A DNA stretch of 51,574 nt from Cyanobium sp. CH-040 (lineage in GTDB: Bacteria > Cyanobacteriota > Cyanobacteriia > PCC-6307 > Cyanobiaceae): NCBI RefSeq assembly GCF_024346135.1, contig NZ_JAGQCJ010000018.1, positions 1 through 51,574 on the forward strand, in the 5' to 3' direction. Position 1 is the stretch's first letter. Each line of letters opens with the position of its first letter. Made by a program: the position numbers and the translations under genes. The notes under the pieces were generated by a model. That model was not told the origin of the DNA. It ran no database searches and was given only the letters and a program-made list of their open reading frames with translations. Positions 1 through 7,667 of this stretch are shown here, in pieces.

Positions 1-265
1 GGCCCTTGTAGGTGCCGTCGGGGTAGCCGGCGACGCAGCCGTAGCGCTCGATCAGGTTGGAGAGCGCCTGGTAGGCCCAGTCGGTGGGCCGCACGTCGGA
101 GAACTGGGAGATGCTGGTGACCTGCTCCAGCGAGCCTGTGCTCGAGTAGCGGTTCAGATCATCGATGGCCAGACCGGAGCGGTTCAGCTCCGCGGCGCTC
201 ACCACGCACGGCGTGAACAGACCGGCGCAGGCCAGGGCCAGCGCCAGGGGTTGGCTGGATGCCAT
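1..265 (-). CDS. cyanobacterial SLH-domain iron-uptake porin, N-terminal part
   Basis: This is the first 88 residues of an outer-membrane porin of the SomA/SomB (iron uptake porin) family; the rest lies beyond the left edge. A signal peptide ending near an AxA-type site (VVSAA, about residue 24) is followed by a linker and then the S-layer homology motif SQFSDVRPTDWAYQAL at about residues 53-68, with ERYGCVAGYPDGT after it. That SLH signature anchors these porins to peptidoglycan. The ATG start at 265 is the only one that gives the complete signal peptide. Family assignment is firm; the transported substrate cannot be read from this fragment. Its position next to a ferric ABC ATPase fits an iron role. 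Confidence 0.85.
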   Translation of the reverse strand, partial: MASSQPLALALACAGLFTPCVVSAAELNRSGLAIDDLNRYSSTGSLEQVTSISQFSDVRPTDWAYQALSNLIERYGCVAGYPDGTYKG

Positions 266-307
266 GGAAATCCTCACAACAACGGATTCCGCCTTTCTCT
301 CGTTGGG

Positions 308-338
308 AAAAAAGACGGCCGCAGCCCTTCTAGCGGCC
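308..338 (-). terminator. Rho-independent terminator downstream of the ferric ABC ATPase
   Basis: Read on the minus strand, a GGCCGC/GCGGCC stem (317-322 with 333-338) is followed directly by GTCTTTTTT (308-316 on the plus strand as an A-run). It sits about 100 bases past the stop of the ABC ATPase gene and before the porin gene, so it should separate the two units. Confidence 0.7.
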
Positions 339-440
339 GGCCACGGGCCGGACCGGCGGAGCCGGCACGCTCCCGTGTGACCAATGTTGCACTGATGCGT
401 TCCAACAGGCTCTCCGGTGCTATTCGCCAGCCGTTGGTGT

Positions 441-1472
441 TCAGCAGGGCAGGGGCACGACCTTCTCGGTGACCTCCAGCCGCACCCGCTCCCCCTCCCG
501 CAGGCAGTGCCGATTGGGGCAGATCACCAGCAGGGTGGTGTCATCGAGGCGCACCCGCAGCAGCTGGTCGTGACCCCGGAACTCGCGCACCTCCACCAGC
601 GCGGGGGCCTGGGGGTCGGCCACCAGCCGGATCTGTTCGGGGCGCAGGGCGATGGTGGTGGGGCCGTGGGCCGGCGAGGCCAGCGGCAGGCAACCCAGCG
701 GCGTGTCCACCGCCGAGCCGTGGGCATCGCCGCGCAGCAGGTTGGAGCGGCCGAGGAAGCAGGCCACGAAGGCGCTTGCCGGTTGGCGGTAGATCTCGTC
801 CGGGCTGCCGGTCTGCACCAGGCGCCCGTGCTCCATCAGCGCCAGGCGATCGGCCATCACCATGGCCTCCTCCTGATCGTGGGTCACCAGGATCGCCGCC
901 GCGCCGGCCCGGTGCAGCAGCTGACGCACCTCCTGGCGCATCTCCACCCGCATGGCGGCATCGAGGTTGGAGAACGGCTCATCGAGCAGCACCAGATCAG
1001 GCCCCGGCGCCAGGGTGCGGGCCAGGGCCACCCGCTGCTGCTGGCCGCCGGAGAGCTCGTGGGGATAGCGGCGGGCCAGGGCGTTCAGACCCACCAGCTC
1101 GAGCATCTCCCCGGTGCGGGCCGCGCCCCGCTGGCGTGGCCAGCGGTGCAGCCCGAAGGCCACGTTCTCGGCCACCGTCAGGTGGGGAAACAGGGCGTAG
1201 TCCTGAAACACCAGGCCGATGCCCCGCCGCTCCGGCCGCCAGTCGGTGATCGGCGTGCCCCGCAGCCGCACCGAGCCGGCATCGACACGCTCCAGGCCGG
1301 CGATCATGCGCAGGGTGGTGGTCTTGCCGCAGCCGGAGGGCCCCAGCAGGGCCAGCAGCTCCCCCTCCTCCAGGTGGAAGCTCACGTCGTCGACGGCAGG
1401 TCTGCCGGCGCCGAACCGGCGGCAGAGGCCCTGCACCTCGAGCAGCGTTGCCGGTTGGCGGGAAGCGTTCAT
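441..1472 (-). CDS. futC: ferric iron ABC transporter ATP-binding subunit (FutC/FbpC type)
   Basis: The 343-residue protein is an ABC ATPase that would energise uptake of Fe3+ across the inner membrane with a periplasmic binding protein and permease not found here. Walker A is GPSGCGKTT (about residues 40-48), the Q-loop is in FQDYALFPHLT, the signature is LSGGQQQR, Walker B is LVLLDEPFSNLD and the H-loop is THDQEEAM. A C-terminal TOBE-like domain (about 240-343) contains the FbpC-type TIALRPEQIRL segment. The ATG at 1472 (MNASRQ) gives the usual family length; a longer open frame runs upstream to 1739 but is Pro/Ala/Arg-rich and crosses a tandem repeat, so I rejected it. Sulfate or polyamine ATPases are less likely alternatives. 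Confidence 0.85.
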   Translation of the reverse strand: MNASRQPATLLEVQGLCRRFGAGRPAVDDVSFHLEEGELLALLGPSGCGKTTTLRMIAGLERVDAGSVRLRGTPITDWRPERRGIGLVFQDYALFPHLTVAENVAFGLHRWPRQRGAARTGEMLELVGLNALARRYPHELSGGQQQRVALARTLAPGPDLVLLDEPFSNLDAAMRVEMRQEVRQLLHRAGAAAILVTHDQEEAMVMADRLALMEHGRLVQTGSPDEIYRQPASAFVACFLGRSNLLRGDAHGSAVDTPLGCLPLASPAHGPTTIALRPEQIRLVADPQAPALVEVREFRGHDQLLRVRLDDTTLLVICPNRHCLREGERVRLEVTEKVVPLPC

Positions 1473-1594
1473 GGACAGGCTGGGGAAGCGGACACGGGTG
1501 AGTCGGCGGCCGGGTTCCCGTCCGCCCCTGGTCCCCCGACGGGTCGGAGGCGTCGGTGGTGTAGCGGCAGCCTGGTCAGCCTGAGCAGCGGGGG

Positions 1595-1645
1595 CAGCCG
1601 CAAGACCGGTGGCCAGCCGCAAGACCGGTGGCCAGCCGCAAGACA
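1595..1645. repeat. 19-bp tandem repeat, about 2.7 copies
   Basis: The unit CAGCCGCAAGACCGGTGGC occurs exactly at 1595-1613 and 1614-1632, with a partial third copy from 1633. It lies in the 372-base gap (1473-1844) upstream of the ferric ABC ATPase. The rest of that gap shows only a CCCGAT/ATCGGG inverted repeat at 1743-1762, without a U-run. Confidence 0.8.
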
Positions 1646-1844
1646 GGGCGGCCGCAGGATTGCGTGCAGCAACAAGCTGTGCGGGGCTGGGCCAGGGCTC
1701 GATCAGGTCAAACCTAGGGTTTTCCCCAGACAGGCACACGTGCCCGATCTGCTCTGATCGGGTGACATTTGATACGTGTGAAACGCGGCGTCCGGCTCAG
1801 GCGAAGGCGATGCCTGGCCGTCGCGGGCGGAGGGTGGAGGCGGT

Positions 1845-1988
1845 TCAGCGGCGCCGCTCGACCCGCACCGGCACCAGCACCGGCTGCATCAGGCCGCCGC
1901 CACCGTTGTCGTCGTCAGAGTCGGTGGTGAGCCAGAAGGCGAGGCCGAACAGCGCAAGAACGCCCGAGAGCAGCAGCAGTTCGGCCAT
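1845..1988 (-). CDS. small single-pass membrane protein, 47 aa
   Basis: This short frame encodes an N-terminal hydrophobic helix (LLLLSGVLALFGLAFWL, about residues 4-20), an acidic/glycine stretch (DSDDDNGGGG) and a basic tail ending VRVERRR. The layout is that of a small inner- or thylakoid-membrane protein with N-terminus outside or in the membrane and a charged tail. It starts with ATG at 1988 and stands alone between the futC leader and hupE. I do not recognise a named family. Support comes from a clean TM-plus-tail architecture and position rather than a family signature. Confidence 0.55.
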   Translation of the reverse strand: MAELLLLSGVLALFGLAFWLTTDSDDDNGGGGLMQPVLVPVRVERRR

Positions 1989-2096
1989 GACGTGCGTGTG
2001 ACTCGACTCACGGTAGCCAGGGCATGCCGCGGTGGCGTAGCGAATCTGGCCGTTCGGGGCCGGTTTTCGCGACCACCGGGAAGAGGCACGCAGGGC

Positions 2097-2678
2097 TCAG
2101 GCCGGCACGACGGCCAGCACCAGTCCAGCCCCCGTGAGCAGGGCCGCCACCAGCACGGTCCAGCGGGCATGGGCCTGGCGCAGCACCCCGAAGCTCAGGC
2201 CCACCACCAGGGTGGAGGCGAGGGCCGCCCCCAGCCACCAGCTGGCGGTGCCGCTGGCCTCCTGGCCGTGGAGCAGGGCATGGATGGCGATGGCCATGGC
2301 CACCAGGGTGCCGATCAGGCCCAGGCTCGGCCCCTGACCGCTGCGCCGGCTGGCCAGGATCACCGCGCCCATGGCCGAGACGGCCAGGGCCGCCAGCAGT
2401 TCGGCGCCGGGCAGGGTGCCGCCCAGGGAACCCATCACCGCTCCGGCGACGGCGCCCACCAGGGCGAAGAGCAGTACCGAGCTGCCGATGTAGGCGGCCA
2501 CGCCGCCCACGCCCACCAGCAGCAGCAGGTGGTCGAGACCGGTGATCGGGTGGGAGAAGCCGTGGGCCAGGCCGGCATCGGCAATGCCGTGGGCCTGGGC
2601 CGGCAGGGCGGAGAGCAGGCTCAGGCCCAGCCCCGCGGCGGCGGGCAGGAGCAGGGGACGCAGGGTGGAGGAACGCAT
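2097..2678 (-). CDS. hupE: HupE/UreJ family nickel/cobalt permease
   Basis: This 193-residue integral membrane protein of the HupE/UreJ family imports Ni2+ or Co2+. After a cleavable signal (LSALPAQAHG, cleavage before His about residue 27) the mature protein begins with the conserved HG, and HPITGLDHLLLL is the family's metal-site helix (HxxxxxDH). Another His cluster, IHALLHGQE, lies in a later helix. About six TM segments are evident. The start at 2678 is chosen because it begins the signal peptide. It is 109 bases downstream of the COG0523 GTPase on the same strand and may share its transcript. Which metal is moved cannot be told from sequence. Confidence 0.85.
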   Translation of the reverse strand: MRSSTLRPLLLPAAAGLGLSLLSALPAQAHGIADAGLAHGFSHPITGLDHLLLLVGVGGVAAYIGSSVLLFALVGAVAGAVMGSLGGTLPGAELLAALAVSAMGAVILASRRSGQGPSLGLIGTLVAMAIAIHALLHGQEASGTASWWLGAALASTLVVGLSFGVLRQAHARWTVLVAALLTGAGLVLAVVPA

Positions 2679-2787
2679 GAACAGGCCGGTCTGCGCCGGA
2701 GTGGATGGAAAGGAAAGGAGGCGAAGCGAGGGCTGATCCGGGGAACCCTCGCTGCCAGTATCGGCGCTGAAGCCCGCTTTGGCCTGA

Positions 2788-3951
2788 TCAGGCGAATCCC
2801 TTGCCCGCGTCCCTGGCCACGCAGGCCTGGAGCTGACGGCGCAGGCGGTCGTGGTCAAGGTCGCGGCCGATCAGCACGATCTGGTTCCTGCGCTGCTCGC
2901 CGGGCCAGTCGGAGTCGTCGATCGAGAAGCGCTTGCCGGCCAGGTGGAACACGTGGCGGCGCTCACTCTCGTTGAACCAAAGGATGCCCTTGGCCCGGAA
3001 CACCCCGGGCGGGAGCTGGTTGTCGAGGAAGTTCTGGAACTTGCGCAGGGCGAAGGGGCCGTCGGCCTCGAACGAGAGCGACGTGAAGCCCTCGATGGCG
3101 GCGTGGTCGGGATGGACGGCGTGGTCGTGGTGATGGCCGTGATCGTGATGGCTGTGGCTGTGATCGTGATGGCCATGGTCGTGGCCGTGGCTGGCGTGCT
3201 CGTGTTCGCAGTGGCCGTGGTCGTGGTCGCAGCCGCTGTGATCCAGCTCCGCCTCGCTGGGCTGGTTCTGGGCCACCACCCGGTCGCTCTCGAACAGGCC
3301 GACGCTGAGCAGCAGGGGCAGGGGCACCTCACCCTTCACCGCGCGCAGGATGCGGGCGTCGGTCTTGATCTGCCGGATCCGCCCCTCCAGGGCCTCCAGC
3401 TGGGACTCGGTCACCAGATCGCACTTGTTGAGCAGGATCATGTCGCCGTAGACGATCTGGGCCCGGGCCACCTCCCCCTCGAGCAGCTCGTCGCTGAAGT
3501 TCTCGGCATCCACCAGGGTGATGATCGAGTCGAGCCGGGTGGTGTCGCGCAGGTCGCTGCCCAGGAACGTCATCGCCACCGGCAGGGGGTCGGCCAGGCC
3601 GGTGGTCTCCACCACCAGGTAATCAACCGGCTCGGGTCGGTCGAGGATGCGGTACACCGCATCCAGCAGCTCGCCGTTGATCGAGCAGCAGATGCAGCCG
3701 TTGCTCAGCTCCACCATGTCGTCGCCGGTGGCGATGATCAGCTCGTTGTCGATGCCGATCTCACCGAACTCGTTCACCAGCACGGCGGTCTTCAGGCCGT
3801 CCTGGTTGCTGAGGATGTGGTTGAGCAGGGTGGTCTTGCCGGCACCCAGAAAGCCCGTGAGGATCGTCACGGGCAGCGCCTTGGCGGGCGCGGAATTGGC
3901 CGCGGAAGCGGCGCCGGACTCGACGCCTTGGGCTTGGGCGCTGGCGCTCAT
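2788..3951 (-). CDS. COG0523 (CobW/ZNG1-like) GTPase metallochaperone
   Basis: This 387-residue G3E-family GTPase is predicted to deliver a metal, most likely zinc in this context, to target proteins. The P-loop GFLGAGKTTLLN is near residues 34-45, the signature metal motif GCICCS near 84-89 (CxCC), the switch region has VETTGLADP, and NKCD is the guanine-specificity motif. A spectacular His/Asp linker (about residues 240-285, repeats of HDHGH/HHDH) precedes a CobW C-terminal domain (about 290-387). The gene sits 41 bases downstream of the Zur-like regulator gene, the classical arrangement for Zur-controlled COG0523 proteins used under zinc shortage. CobW of B12 synthesis is the alternative, but no cob genes are nearby. 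Confidence 0.9.
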   Translation of the reverse strand: MSASAQAQGVESGAASAANSAPAKALPVTILTGFLGAGKTTLLNHILSNQDGLKTAVLVNEFGEIGIDNELIIATGDDMVELSNGCICCSINGELLDAVYRILDRPEPVDYLVVETTGLADPLPVAMTFLGSDLRDTTRLDSIITLVDAENFSDELLEGEVARAQIVYGDMILLNKCDLVTESQLEALEGRIRQIKTDARILRAVKGEVPLPLLLSVGLFESDRVVAQNQPSEAELDHSGCDHDHGHCEHEHASHGHDHGHHDHSHSHHDHGHHHDHAVHPDHAAIEGFTSLSFEADGPFALRKFQNFLDNQLPPGVFRAKGILWFNESERRHVFHLAGKRFSIDDSDWPGEQRRNQIVLIGRDLDHDRLRRQLQACVARDAGKGFA

Positions 3952-3992
3952 GGGCTCGGCGGGAATGGTTCTCAGAGGTTAGGGCGGCCGGC

Positions 3993-4439
3993 TCAGGCCT
4001 CGGCCGGCAGGCGCCCCTGGCGGCGCTGGCAGTTCGGACAGAGCCCGAAGAACTCCAGGGTGTGGAACAGCGGCAGGAAGCCGTTCAGCTCCTCGCCGGG
4101 GAGGGCCAGCTGGTGCACCGGGCAGTGGGCCAGGCGGTGGGTGCTGCCGCAGTCCACGCAGGTGAGATGGTGCTCGTCCCGCTCGGTGGGCGCGAACAGG
4201 GCCTCGCCGCTGGGCAGGTGGCGGCAGCGCACCAGGCCCCACTGCTGCAGCAGGCGCAGGTGCCGGTACACGGTGGCCAGCCCCATGGGGGTGTTGCTGG
4301 CGCGCAGCCGGGCGTGCAGATCCTGACCCGACAGCTCCTGCTCGGCACGGCGCAGGGCCTCCAGCAGTTGTTCCTGTCGGGCGCTGAGCTTGGCGGTGAG
4401 GTTCGAAGACAAGGGTGCCGGGGTGGAGGACGGTGCCAC
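3993..4439 (-). CDS. zur: Fur-family zinc uptake regulator (Zur-like)
   Basis: The 148-residue protein has the Fur fold: a winged helix with ATVYRHLRLLQQWGLV (recognition helix) followed by the metal-binding dimerisation domain. The structural zinc site is visible as CVDCG and GLCPNC, and the regulatory site lies in DEHHLTC and LAHCPVH. Context decides Zur over Fur or PerR: it is embedded between zinc-type genes and faces znuA across a Zur-box-like site. I take the GTG at 4439, 14 bases after the upstream gene's stop; a TTG at 4412 would give 139 residues and is equally usual for the family. It probably represses its own operon and znuA when zinc is replete. Confidence 0.85.
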   Translation of the reverse strand: MAPSSTPAPLSSNLTAKLSARQEQLLEALRRAEQELSGQDLHARLRASNTPMGLATVYRHLRLLQQWGLVRCRHLPSGEALFAPTERDEHHLTCVDCGSTHRLAHCPVHQLALPGEELNGFLPLFHTLEFFGLCPNCQRRQGRLPAEA

Positions 4440-4453
4440 CGCAGGGGGCCGTT

Positions 4454-5851
4454 CTAGCCCGCCACCAGCCACTGGGCCTGGTTCACGGCTCCCGCCAGCG
4501 GCTTGAGCTCGAGGCTGGCGCCATCGATCAGCACCGCCCGGGCCGGCAGCGGTGGCGCGTCGCCGGGCGCCTGGGGCCGCAGCGTCGCCAGCAGCCGCTC
4601 CCCGCTCGCGTCCCAGTGCAGCCCGGTGCCGGGCTCCAGTTCCCAGCCCTCCAGCCGCCGCCGGCCCAGTTCCTGGCCCTGCCGGTTCAGGGCCAGGAGG
4701 GTGAGCAGGGGCCGTTCGGTGCCCTCCATCAGCAGGGCCCACACCCGATCGCCGCTGCGGCTGCAGGCGCTGGCCACCAGGGCCTGCCCGCCCAGCCAGA
4801 GCTGGCGGGGCGGCTGACCGGGCTCCACCAGTTCCAGCGAGCGGCGGAAATCGGGCCAGTGGCGCTGCAGCAGGGCCCGGCCGGCCTGGGGGCAGAAGCT
4901 GCTCAGATCGCGGCTGCCCGGCAGGGTCTGGCGCTGGGGTGGCCGGGGAGGCAGCGCCTCCAGGTGCAGCCCTTCGGTGTCGGGCACCAGCACGGCGCCG
5001 CCCTCGGGCAGCAGCTGCATCGGCCCGCTGGCGCTCCAGGGCAGGCGCCGCCAGCGCCATCCTCCGGCCCGCTGCAGCCGCGCCACGCTGCTGCCGGGCT
5101 CCAGCTGCCCGCTCTGGATCAGCAGGTCGCCGTTGCGGTTGCTGCTGAGATGGGCGAACACCACGGGCTCGGCCTGCAGCGGCTCCGGGGCCTCCGCCCG
5201 CACCGGCCGGGCGGGCTGCTCCGCCGGCCGCAGGTTGTGCTGCGCCAGCCGGATGCGCCACAGCCGCAGCTGGCCGTCGCTCTGGCGGCTGGCCGCCACC
5301 ACGCCGGAGCCATCCCCCAGGGGCAGGAGCTGGGGGATCTCCGGCCACACCGGGCTGATCGGCCTCCAGCCGCCGTCGTGGTCGCGCAGCTGCAGCTGCT
5401 CGCCACCGGCCACGTCCACCACCGCCACCACCCGCGGCCGCGGATCCCAGATCCACCGGCTGGCGGGCAGCCGCAGGCCCCGCTGATCATGGCCGCCCAG
5501 CTCCAGCCACAGCGGCGCCTCCACCCGCTGGCCCTCCTCGAGGCTGAGCAGAAGAGCGCTGCCGTTGCCCAGCCAGCGGTGGCTGAGGGGGGGCTCCAGG
5601 CTGCTGCCCCGCTGCAGGCTCGCTGCCTGCATCGGCCGGCTGAAGCGTGCTTGCAGGGCCGCCGGTCCGGAGCTGGCCGCGGCGTTGCGTAGCGCCTCCA
5701 GCTGCGGCGGCTGCCGCAGCAGCACCTGCTGCTGCAGCACCGCCAGCAGGGCCGGCAGGCCCAGGGCCAGCAGCAGGGGGCGGGAAGGTGCGGATGCGCG
5801 GAAGGCGCCAAACCGGCTCATGGGTGGGGGAGCGGGGGGAAGGGGAGCCAT
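4454..5851 (-). CDS. membrane-anchored periplasmic protein in zinc operon, probable beta-propeller
   Basis: The 465-residue protein has an N-terminal signal anchor (LLLALGLPALLAVL, about residues 25-38). The rest is rich in short beta strands with recurring G-x-W and SGDRVW-like patterns, suggesting WD40-like blades, though no blade count is secure. Its ATG overlaps the TGA of the preceding gene as TGATG, so translation is coupled to the permease partner subunit. The operon order permease, partner, this protein, Zur, COG0523 GTPase implies a role in handling zinc at the envelope. I do not recognise a named family. No catalytic motif or metal cluster stands out; it could be a structural partner for the permease. 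Confidence 0.75.
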   Translation of the reverse strand: MAPLPPAPPPMSRFGAFRASAPSRPLLLALGLPALLAVLQQQVLLRQPPQLEALRNAAASSGPAALQARFSRPMQAASLQRGSSLEPPLSHRWLGNGSALLLSLEEGQRVEAPLWLELGGHDQRGLRLPASRWIWDPRPRVVAVVDVAGGEQLQLRDHDGGWRPISPVWPEIPQLLPLGDGSGVVAASRQSDGQLRLWRIRLAQHNLRPAEQPARPVRAEAPEPLQAEPVVFAHLSSNRNGDLLIQSGQLEPGSSVARLQRAGGWRWRRLPWSASGPMQLLPEGGAVLVPDTEGLHLEALPPRPPQRQTLPGSRDLSSFCPQAGRALLQRHWPDFRRSLELVEPGQPPRQLWLGGQALVASACSRSGDRVWALLMEGTERPLLTLLALNRQGQELGRRRLEGWELEPGTGLHWDASGERLLATLRPQAPGDAPPLPARAVLIDGASLELKPLAGAVNQAQWLVAG

Positions 5852-6516
5852 CAGGGCTCCAGGGGGCGTGCCGGACGGGGGATCGGCTGGATGCGCTCGG
5901 GCACCACCACCAGGCGCCGGTCCTCCACCGCCATGCGCCCTTCGATGGCCAGCCACTGGTCGGCCCGGGGCAGGGAGTCACCAGCGGGCCAGCGCACCGG
6001 CAGTCCCACCGGGGTGGCGTCCGCCAGGCAGCAGCGCACCAGCAGCCGCGCCAGCTGGGGTGGACCGTCGGGCTTGGGCAGCACGAAGCCGCTGATGCGC
6101 ACCGGGTCGCCGTCGAACAGCTGGGGATCGGGCTGACTGCGCAGCATCCGCACCCAGTCGGTGAGGCTGCGCTGGGCCGGCGGCAGCACGAAGCTCAGGG
6201 TTTCGCTGGCGGTGTCGTCCGCCGGCCGCTGGCTGGCCAGATCGGCGAAGGAGGGGTTGGGCGGCAGGGCGATCACCAGAGCGGCGATGGCCGCGGTGGC
6301 CGCGCTCAGGCGGCGGTCCTGGCGGCTGGCGCGGTCGGGCTCGTCGCCCCAGCTGCGCAGCCCCGCCAGCACCTGGGCCACCGCCAGGATCAGCAGCACG
6401 CCGCCGGCCGCGCTCACCAGGGGGTGGAAGGCGGCCCGCAGCAGCAGATCCAGCCGGCCGTCCACGCTGCTCTGCCGCAGCACCACGGCCCAGAGGGCCA
6501 GAGCCACGCCGCGCAT
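5851..6516 (-). CDS. TIGR03943-type permease partner subunit
   Basis: This 221-residue protein has two N-terminal hydrophobic helices (about residues 1-15 and 33-52), a third near 76-88, and then a soluble domain with RISGFVLPKPDG and RLLVRCCLADA, the hallmark of the TIGR03943 family (YcgQ of Bacillus), which always accompanies a COG0701 permease. It begins at the TGATG overlap with the permease stop and ends in the same kind of overlap with the next gene, so the three products are probably made in fixed ratio. The Cys-Cys pair in the soluble domain is conserved in the family. Function of the pair is not established; the Zur context suggests zinc. Confidence 0.8.
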   Translation of the reverse strand: MRGVALALWAVVLRQSSVDGRLDLLLRAAFHPLVSAAGGVLLILAVAQVLAGLRSWGDEPDRASRQDRRLSAATAAIAALVIALPPNPSFADLASQRPADDTASETLSFVLPPAQRSLTDWVRMLRSQPDPQLFDGDPVRISGFVLPKPDGPPQLARLLVRCCLADATPVGLPVRWPAGDSLPRADQWLAIEGRMAVEDRRLVVVPERIQPIPRPARPLEP

Positions 6517-7490
6517 CAGAGCCGCCACAGGTTCACCCACTGACCGATCAACAGCACCAGAAGCCCCGCACCCGCGGCGGTGAGCAGCAGTCCCTTGCCG
6601 CGGAACAGCATGCCCAGCAGGCCCACCAGCTTGATGTCGATCACCGGGCCCAGCAGCAGGAAGGCCAGCAGCGCCCCTGGGGTGATCTGGGCGGCGAACC
6701 CCAGGGCGAGGAAGGCATCGACGCTGGAGCACACCGACAGCACCAGGCTGAGCAGCATCAGGGCCACGACCGAGAGCGTCGGTGCGGACCCCACCGCCAG
6801 CAGCCACTGGCGCGGCAGCAGCGCCTGCACCAGGGCCGCCAGGGCGCAGCCGGCCACCAGCAGCAGGGCCAGGTTGAGGAACTCCCGGCCTCCGTGCTGC
6901 AGCACCTCCCGCCAGGTGGGCGCCGGCTGGCTGGGCAGGCTGGGCGGGGCGTCCTCGCTGAGGCCGATCACGCCGGCGCGGCGCTCCAGCAGGCTGACGC
7001 TGGCCAGGGGCTGGTTGAGGCGGCGCTCCTCGAGCAGGTCGGTGCGCAGCAGGTCGGCCTCCGGCAGCAGCCGCAGCAGCAGCGCCAGGCCCAGGGCCAC
7101 CAGCACGGCCCCCAGGGGCCGGGCCAGCAGCAGCCAGGGCTGGTCGGGGAAGGCCGCCCAGGTGCTGGCGATCACGATCGGGTTGAGCACCGGTGCCGCG
7201 AACAGAAATCCCAGGGCGGTGCCCACCGGCGCCCCCCCCACCAGCAGCCGCCGCGCCACCGGCACGTTGCCGCACTCGCAGGCGGGCAGGGCGAAGCCCA
7301 GGGCGGCGCCGGTGAGCGGCCCGGCCACGGGGTGGGCGGGCAGGCGTCGCAGCCAGGCGCCGCCGGGGCTGAACCAGCGCGCCAGCGAGGCGATCAGCAC
7401 GCCGATCAGCAGGAACGGCAGCGCTTCCAGCAGCAGACCCTGGAACAGGGCCCAGGCGGTGTTGAGGCGGGTCAGAACGTTGAACTCCAT
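6516..7490 (-). CDS. COG0701 permease (DUF318/ArsP_1 family)
   Basis: This 324-residue membrane protein of the COG0701 family has about eight hydrophobic segments in two repeats. Family motifs are present: LPACECGNVPVARRL in the first half and SVCSSVDAFLALGF with GPVIDIKLVGLL in the second; the cysteines in CECG and CSS are typical. The start at 7490 has a GGAG four to five bases upstream; an in-frame ATG at 7523 has none. It is the first gene of the minus-strand operon and faces znuA across the Zur-like box. Relatives include arsenical exporters and Bacillus YcgR. Here regulation and neighbours point to zinc or a zinc complex, but substrate and direction are unknown. Confidence 0.8.
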   Translation of the reverse strand: MEFNVLTRLNTAWALFQGLLLEALPFLLIGVLIASLARWFSPGGAWLRRLPAHPVAGPLTGAALGFALPACECGNVPVARRLLVGGAPVGTALGFLFAAPVLNPIVIASTWAAFPDQPWLLLARPLGAVLVALGLALLLRLLPEADLLRTDLLEERRLNQPLASVSLLERRAGVIGLSEDAPPSLPSQPAPTWREVLQHGGREFLNLALLLVAGCALAALVQALLPRQWLLAVGSAPTLSVVALMLLSLVLSVCSSVDAFLALGFAAQITPGALLAFLLLGPVIDIKLVGLLGMLFRGKGLLLTAAGAGLLVLLIGQWVNLWRL

Positions 7491-7570
7491 CGCTCCGGGC
7501 TCGCCGCGGGGTGGATTCTGCACCGCTCACAGCGGCTGCAGCGCACCGTCCAGCCGGTGGCGAGTCATTC

Positions 7571-7585
7571 TGAGAATCATTCTTG
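7571..7585. promoter_or_regulatory. Zur-box-like operator between divergent zinc operons
   Basis: TGAGAATCATTCTTG has the 7-1-7 layout of cyanobacterial Zur boxes (left arm TGAGAAT, ideal right arm ATTCTCA, two mismatches). It extends leftwards as ATTCTGAGAAT (7567-7577), so ATTCT and AGAAT alternate three times, as Fur-family sites often do. It lies 80 bases left of the permease start and 83 bases before the znuA start, in an otherwise very GC-rich stretch, and could control both directions. Confidence 0.6.
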
Positions 7586-7667
7586 TTTAGGCTGGGCGCG
7601 GGCCGCCGGGCCCGGTCCGCGCCCCGGCCCCCTTCCCGGCCTCCTTTCCCGCACCCTTCGCCGTTCC

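Noticed and set aside
1472-1739. N-terminal extension of futC
   Set aside because: It crosses a 19-bp tandem repeat and has no family similarity.
417-1757. Long plus-strand frame opposite futC
   Set aside because: Composition (Gln/His/Gly-rich) is typical of antisense shadow; futC has all ABC motifs.
2679-2787. Cobalamin riboswitch before hupE
   Set aside because: The gap is too short and lacks the B12 box.
3993-5456. 487-codon frame that would extend Zur upstream
   Set aside because: The extension is Arg/Gly/Ala/Pro-rich shadow of the upstream gene; the Fur fold begins after the GTG at 4439.
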